Shown here: positions 62,140 to 64,000 of the stretch, piece after piece
Position numbering within the stretch: position 1 is the stretch's first letter
How the letters are laid out: the number at the start of each line of letters is the position of its first letter
DNA from: Spirosoma validum
GTDB lineage: Bacteria > Bacteroidota > Bacteroidia > Cytophagales > Spirosomataceae
DNA: 64,000 bases
Assembly (NCBI RefSeq): GCF_014699035.1
Contig: NZ_JACXAA010000015.1
Location: 102,254 to 166,253 of the forward strand
Reading direction: 5' to 3'
Translations under genes and position numbers: made by a program
Notes under the pieces: generated by a model
Seen by the model: only the letters and a program-made list of their open reading frames with translations
Told to the model about the DNA's origin: nothing
Databases searched by the model: none

Positions 62140-62188
62140 ATACGTTAATAAGTTTAAGGAATTAGTACGTATTCAATCAATTCGGACC

Positions 62189-63328
62189 ATGAGCCAACGA
62201 GTTTATATTTTCGATACTACCTTACGCGACGGCGAACAAGTACCTGGTTGCCAATTAACCACTGAAGAAAAAGTTGTGGTTGCTAAGGAATTGGAACGGA
62301 TGGGAGTCGATATTATCGAAGCAGGTTTTCCAATCTCCAGTCCAGGGGATTTTCGTTCGGTAGTTGAAATCTCGAAGGCCGTGACAGAGCCGACAATATG
62401 TGCGCTTAGCCGGGCTGTTAAAGGTGATATTGATGCGGCCGGTGAGGCTCTGAAGTGGGCAAAACGCGGTCGTATACACACAGGCATTGGCTCATCTGAT
62501 ATTCATATACGTAACAAATTCGGTAGTACTCGGGAAAAGATTCTTGAACAGGCCGTTGCAGCCGTTAAGCATGCCAAAACTTACGTAGAAGACGTCGAGT
62601 TTTACGCTGAAGATGCTGGCCGGGCGGATTTAGCTTTCTTATCTCAATTAACTGAAGCTGTCATATCTGCAGGGGCGACGGTTGTCAATATTCCTGATAC
62701 AACAGGCTACTGCTTACCTGATGAATATGGCAAAAAGATTGCTTACATCTATGAGCATGTCCCAAATGTTCATAAAGCCACCATTTCCATCCACTGTCAC
62801 AATGATCTGGGCCTTGCAACTGCTAATACGCTGGCTGGGGTTATGAATGGCGCGCGACAGGTAGAAGTAACGATGAACGGGATTGGTGAACGAGCTGGTA
62901 ATACGTCTCTTGAGGAGGTCGTAATGGCTATTAAAGTAAAAAAGGAGTTGGGATTACATACGAACATCGATTCGACGCGGTTATTTCCGGTTAGTAATTT
63001 AGTATCGCAGATGATGCGCATGCCCGTGCAGGCTAATAAAGCCATTGTTGGAAGAAATGCTTTTGCACATTCCTCAGGTATTCACCAGGATGGTTTTTTG
63101 AAGCATTCTGAGAACTACGAAATCATGAATCCACACGATGTTGGTGTGCCAAAATCGTCAATCGTGCTAACAGCACGTAGTGGACGACATGCGTTAAAAC
63201 ACCGGCTTGAATTGTTAGGATTCCGCTACGATAAACCTACGCTTGATGGAATCTACACTAGATTCCTCGATATGGCCGATATCCGTAAAGAAGTCAACGA
63301 TAAAGATTTGATGGAATTAGTCCGCTAA
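62189..63328 (+). CDS. leuA: 2-isopropylmalate synthase, short form
   Basis: 379 residues. DRE-TIM barrel: DTTLRDGEQVPGCQ, metal-binding IHCHNDLGLATANTLAGVMNGARQVEVTMNGIGERAGN and the HSSGIHQDG motif, then the first communication subdomain (HDVGVPKSSIVLTARSGRHALKHRLELLG). It ends there; the C-terminal leucine-binding regulatory domain of full-length LeuA (about 500 residues) is absent, so feedback inhibition by leucine is unlikely. Its own promoter and attenuator-like leader lie upstream. Confidence 0.93.
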   Translation: MSQRVYIFDTTLRDGEQVPGCQLTTEEKVVVAKELERMGVDIIEAGFPISSPGDFRSVVEISKAVTEPTICALSRAVKGDIDAAGEALKWAKRGRIHTGIGSSDIHIRNKFGSTREKILEQAVAAVKHAKTYVEDVEFYAEDAGRADLAFLSQLTEAVISAGATVVNIPDTTGYCLPDEYGKKIAYIYEHVPNVHKATISIHCHNDLGLATANTLAGVMNGARQVEVTMNGIGERAGNTSLEEVVMAIKVKKELGLHTNIDSTRLFPVSNLVSQMMRMPVQANKAIVGRNAFAHSSGIHQDGFLKHSENYEIMNPHDVGVPKSSIVLTARSGRHALKHRLELLGFRYDKPTLDGIYTRFLDMADIRKEVNDKDLMELVR

Positions 63329-63331
63329 TCG

Positions 63332-63358
63332 AAAGCCCGTCCCACAGACGGGCTTTTT
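63332..63358 (+). terminator. Rho-independent terminator after leuA
   Basis: AAAGCCCGTC (63332-63341) pairs with GACGGGCTTT (63347-63356), 5-base loop, followed by TTTTTAA. Ends the branched-chain block. Confidence 0.88.
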
Positions 63359-63439
63359 AATTTATGAACGAACAAAACCTCAAAATAGGCTGTTCCGGCA
63401 ATACAAAGAGTGACACTTAAACAAAAAATTCCTCTTATT

Positions 63440-63910
63440 ATGGCTCGTCCAACTCCTGAACTAATAAACGCACTTCGGCGAACAGCTCAAAATCTCAAGA
63501 ACGGAGCATCCTATCAATGGGGTCATATGGGAGGATGCAATTGCGGCAATTTGGCGCAAGAACTTACTAAACTCAGTAAAGACCAAATTCATCAATACGC
63601 AACGCAACGACACGGTGATTGGAATGAACAGGTTGACGATTATTGCCCAACTAGCCAAATGCCACTTGACCTGTTGATCAACGAAATGCTCAATGCTGGT
63701 TTGATGCTTGAAGATTTAAAACATCTTGAACGGCTTGATGGCCGAGAGGTTTTATCACGCTTACCAATCGAAAAACGCTTCTTAAAGCATAATGTACGTG
63801 AAGACGTTATCGTCTATATACATACTTGGGCTGCTATGTTAGAAGAACAGCTTTTAGAAATGATAACCTTACCATTTATTCAAAAAAGAGAACTAGCCCA
63901 ACCATTTTAA
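63440..63910 (+). CDS. Conserved hypothetical protein
   Basis: 156 residues from the ATG at 63440 (MARPTPELINALRRTAQNL); the frame opens earlier with GTG at 63410. Mostly helical. A distinctive GHMGGCNCGNLAQELTKLSKDQIHQYA motif with paired Cys lies at about 33-58, and DDYCPTSQMPLDLLINEML follows; the three cysteines could bind a metal but this is a guess. No signal peptide or membrane segment. Not recognised; it stands between two terminators. Confidence 0.72.
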   Translation: MARPTPELINALRRTAQNLKNGASYQWGHMGGCNCGNLAQELTKLSKDQIHQYATQRHGDWNEQVDDYCPTSQMPLDLLINEMLNAGLMLEDLKHLERLDGREVLSRLPIEKRFLKHNVREDVIVYIHTWAAMLEEQLLEMITLPFIQKRELAQPF

Positions 63911-63936
63911 TTTTCCAACCTCGCTTAAAACGCATC

Positions 63937-63960
63937 GAGCCTGTCATTGCTGACAGGCTC
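63937..63960 (-). terminator. Terminator of the rRNA operon
   Basis: GAGCCTGTCA (63937-63946) and TGACAGGCTC (63951-63960) are exact inverse complements with a 4-base loop. Read on the minus strand it follows the 5S rRNA by about 15 bases and is followed by GATGCGTTTTAAG. It may also end the plus-strand hypothetical gene. Confidence 0.75.
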
Positions 63961-63975
63961 GCTACTCTATATCAA

Positions 63976-64000
63976 AGGTGGCACCTTCCTACTCTCCCGC
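63976..64000 (-). rRNA. rrf: 5S rRNA, 3' end only
   Basis: On the minus strand the last 24 or so bases read GCGGGAGAGTAGGAAGGTGC and on to CACC, containing the near-universal GGGAGAGTAGG of the 5S rRNA 3' domain. The rest of the gene lies beyond the right edge. The exact 3' end is approximate. Confidence 0.8.

Overview
The window looks like a chromosomal segment of a Bacteroidota bacterium, most likely Cytophagales and Spirosoma-like. This is judged from gene content (paired PadR and FtsX-type permease, DUF6702, DUF5672, Lon without a long N-terminal extension, Bacteroidota-type KARI), from TAnnTTTG-type promoter boxes, from weak use of Shine-Dalgarno sites, and from a base composition near 50% GC by eye. 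No phage, IS element, CRISPR array or tRNA was seen. The last ~25 bases are the 3' end of a 5S rRNA on the minus strand, so an rRNA operon converges on the right edge.

Layout. 0-8.2 kb: PadR regulator and ABC permease, an AraC regulator with its likely SDR target, a small coiled-coil/thioredoxin-fold pair, and a PAS histidine kinase overlapping a receiver-CRP fusion regulator. 8.2-19.4 kb: mixed metabolism (DUF885 lipoprotein, methyltransferase, SolA-type oxidase, Gfo/Idh/MocA oxidoreductase, GH16 glycosidase, quinone-oxidoreductase-like protein, aquaporin plus glycerol kinase, MscS-type channel). 19.4-30.4 kb: two 'planctomycete-style' catabolic clusters (DUF1549/DUF1553/LamG cytochrome protein, DUF4932-like protein and DUF1501 protein; then an LRR-cytochrome protein and an NHL propeller) flanking a RidA plus D-threonine-aldolase-like pair. 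30.5-34.4 kb: fRMsr and mreBCD. 34.4-47.3 kb: GH3 enzyme, a damaged MNT-HepT cassette, dxr, a 26-residue membrane peptide, rseP, a DUF6702 gene, lon, an AGE-family epimerase, two glycosyltransferase-like genes and murQ.

47.4-63.3 kb: a nearly complete branched-chain amino-acid block on the plus strand, ilvD-[mntA-hepT]-ilvB-ilvN-ilvC-ilvA-[DUF433-DUF5615]-araC-leuC-leuD-cimA-like-methyltransferase-leuB-leuA. Only a transaminase is missing. Two toxin-antitoxin-like cassettes sit inside it. A third (36 kb) sits directly before dxr, its HepT stop overlapping the dxr start; there the antitoxin reading frame is cut by an in-frame TAG. The presence of both ilvA and a Leptospira-type citramalate synthase suggests two routes to 2-oxobutanoate.

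Regulation. A 16-base sequence containing the perfect palindrome GCGAAATTTCGC lies just downstream of the likely transcription starts of both ilvD and leuA. The leuA leader also has a terminator hairpin with a competing upstream pairing segment, so repression plus attenuation is a testable model. Many intergenic gaps are filled by long inverted repeats. The most striking has 49-base perfect arms around one central base and contains the stop codons of both flanking convergent genes.
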